Shown here: piece after piece, positions 19,436 to 20,625 of the stretch
Layout of the letters: each line of letters starts with the position of its first letter
Numbering within the stretch: the first letter of the stretch is position 1
Source: JBBDSH01 sp040905045
GTDB taxonomy: Bacteria; Pseudomonadota; Gammaproteobacteria; Eutrophobiales; Eutrophobiaceae
Assembly (NCBI GenBank): GCA_040905045.1
Contig: JBBDSH010000082.1
Span: 1 to 20,625, forward strand
Direction of reading: 5' to 3'
DNA: 20,625 nt
Translations under genes and position numbers: made by a program
Notes under the pieces: model-generated
Told to the model about the DNA's origin: nothing
The model's database searches: none
Seen by the model: only the letters and a program-made list of their open reading frames with translations

Positions 19436-20625
<1,190 letters not shown>

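Overview
The window looks like chromosomal DNA of a gammaproteobacterium. The evidence is the complete S10-spc-alpha gene order with a tuf gene directly before rpsJ, RpoA and EF-Tu sequences very close to the E. coli proteins, an encoded CCA on the tRNA, and a DUF748 envelope protein. A Chromatiales-like sulfur or nitrogen lineage would fit, but that is a guess from general resemblance, not a measurement.

Layout. Positions 1-488 (+) hold the 3' end of an amidase. Positions 489-808 hold no gene, only short repeats. Positions 809-1878 are an apparently intact IS30-family insertion sequence with its transposase on the minus strand. A likely extended -10 promoter at 1971-1979 precedes a 1010-residue membrane-anchored DUF748/AsmA-like protein (2058-5090, +). 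A bidirectional intrinsic terminator (5135-5163) separates it from tRNA-Arg(ACG) (5170-5246, -). From 5531 to the right edge the minus strand carries 29 protein genes without interruption. In transcription order these are tuf (start codon cut by one base at the window edge), rpsJ, rplC, rplD, rplW, rplB, rpsS, rplV, rpsC, rplP, rpmC, rpsQ, rplN, rplX, rplE, rpsN, rpsH, rplF, rplR, rpsE, rpmD, rplO, secY, rpmJ, rpsM, rpsK, rpsD, rpoA and rplQ.

These genes make the elongation factor EF-Tu, 26 ribosomal proteins, the SecY translocon core and the RNA polymerase alpha subunit, so the run is a growth-rate-linked translation, secretion and transcription cluster. Most neighbours overlap or are 1-40 bases apart. 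Translational coupling is likely at several junctions (TGATG, ATGA and TAGTG overlaps).

The most unusual signal is in the spacers. The only gaps above 40 bases in the run (tuf-rpsJ 109, rpsJ-rplC 164, rplN-rplX 71, rpsN-rpsH 70, rpoA-rplQ 157, rplQ-tRNA 284) are all occupied by repeats. Five of the six contain tandem 7-base units of one family (consensus TTRTNAC, with TTGNACC/TTTNAAC and TNGTNGC variants). Two arrays 8.5 kb apart share the same order of variant units at 27 of 28 bases. Palindromic elements, including a GGTGGGTT...AACCCACC hairpin present twice, fill the remainder. This dispersed heptamer-array family is the best candidate for something undescribed here. Its function is unknown.
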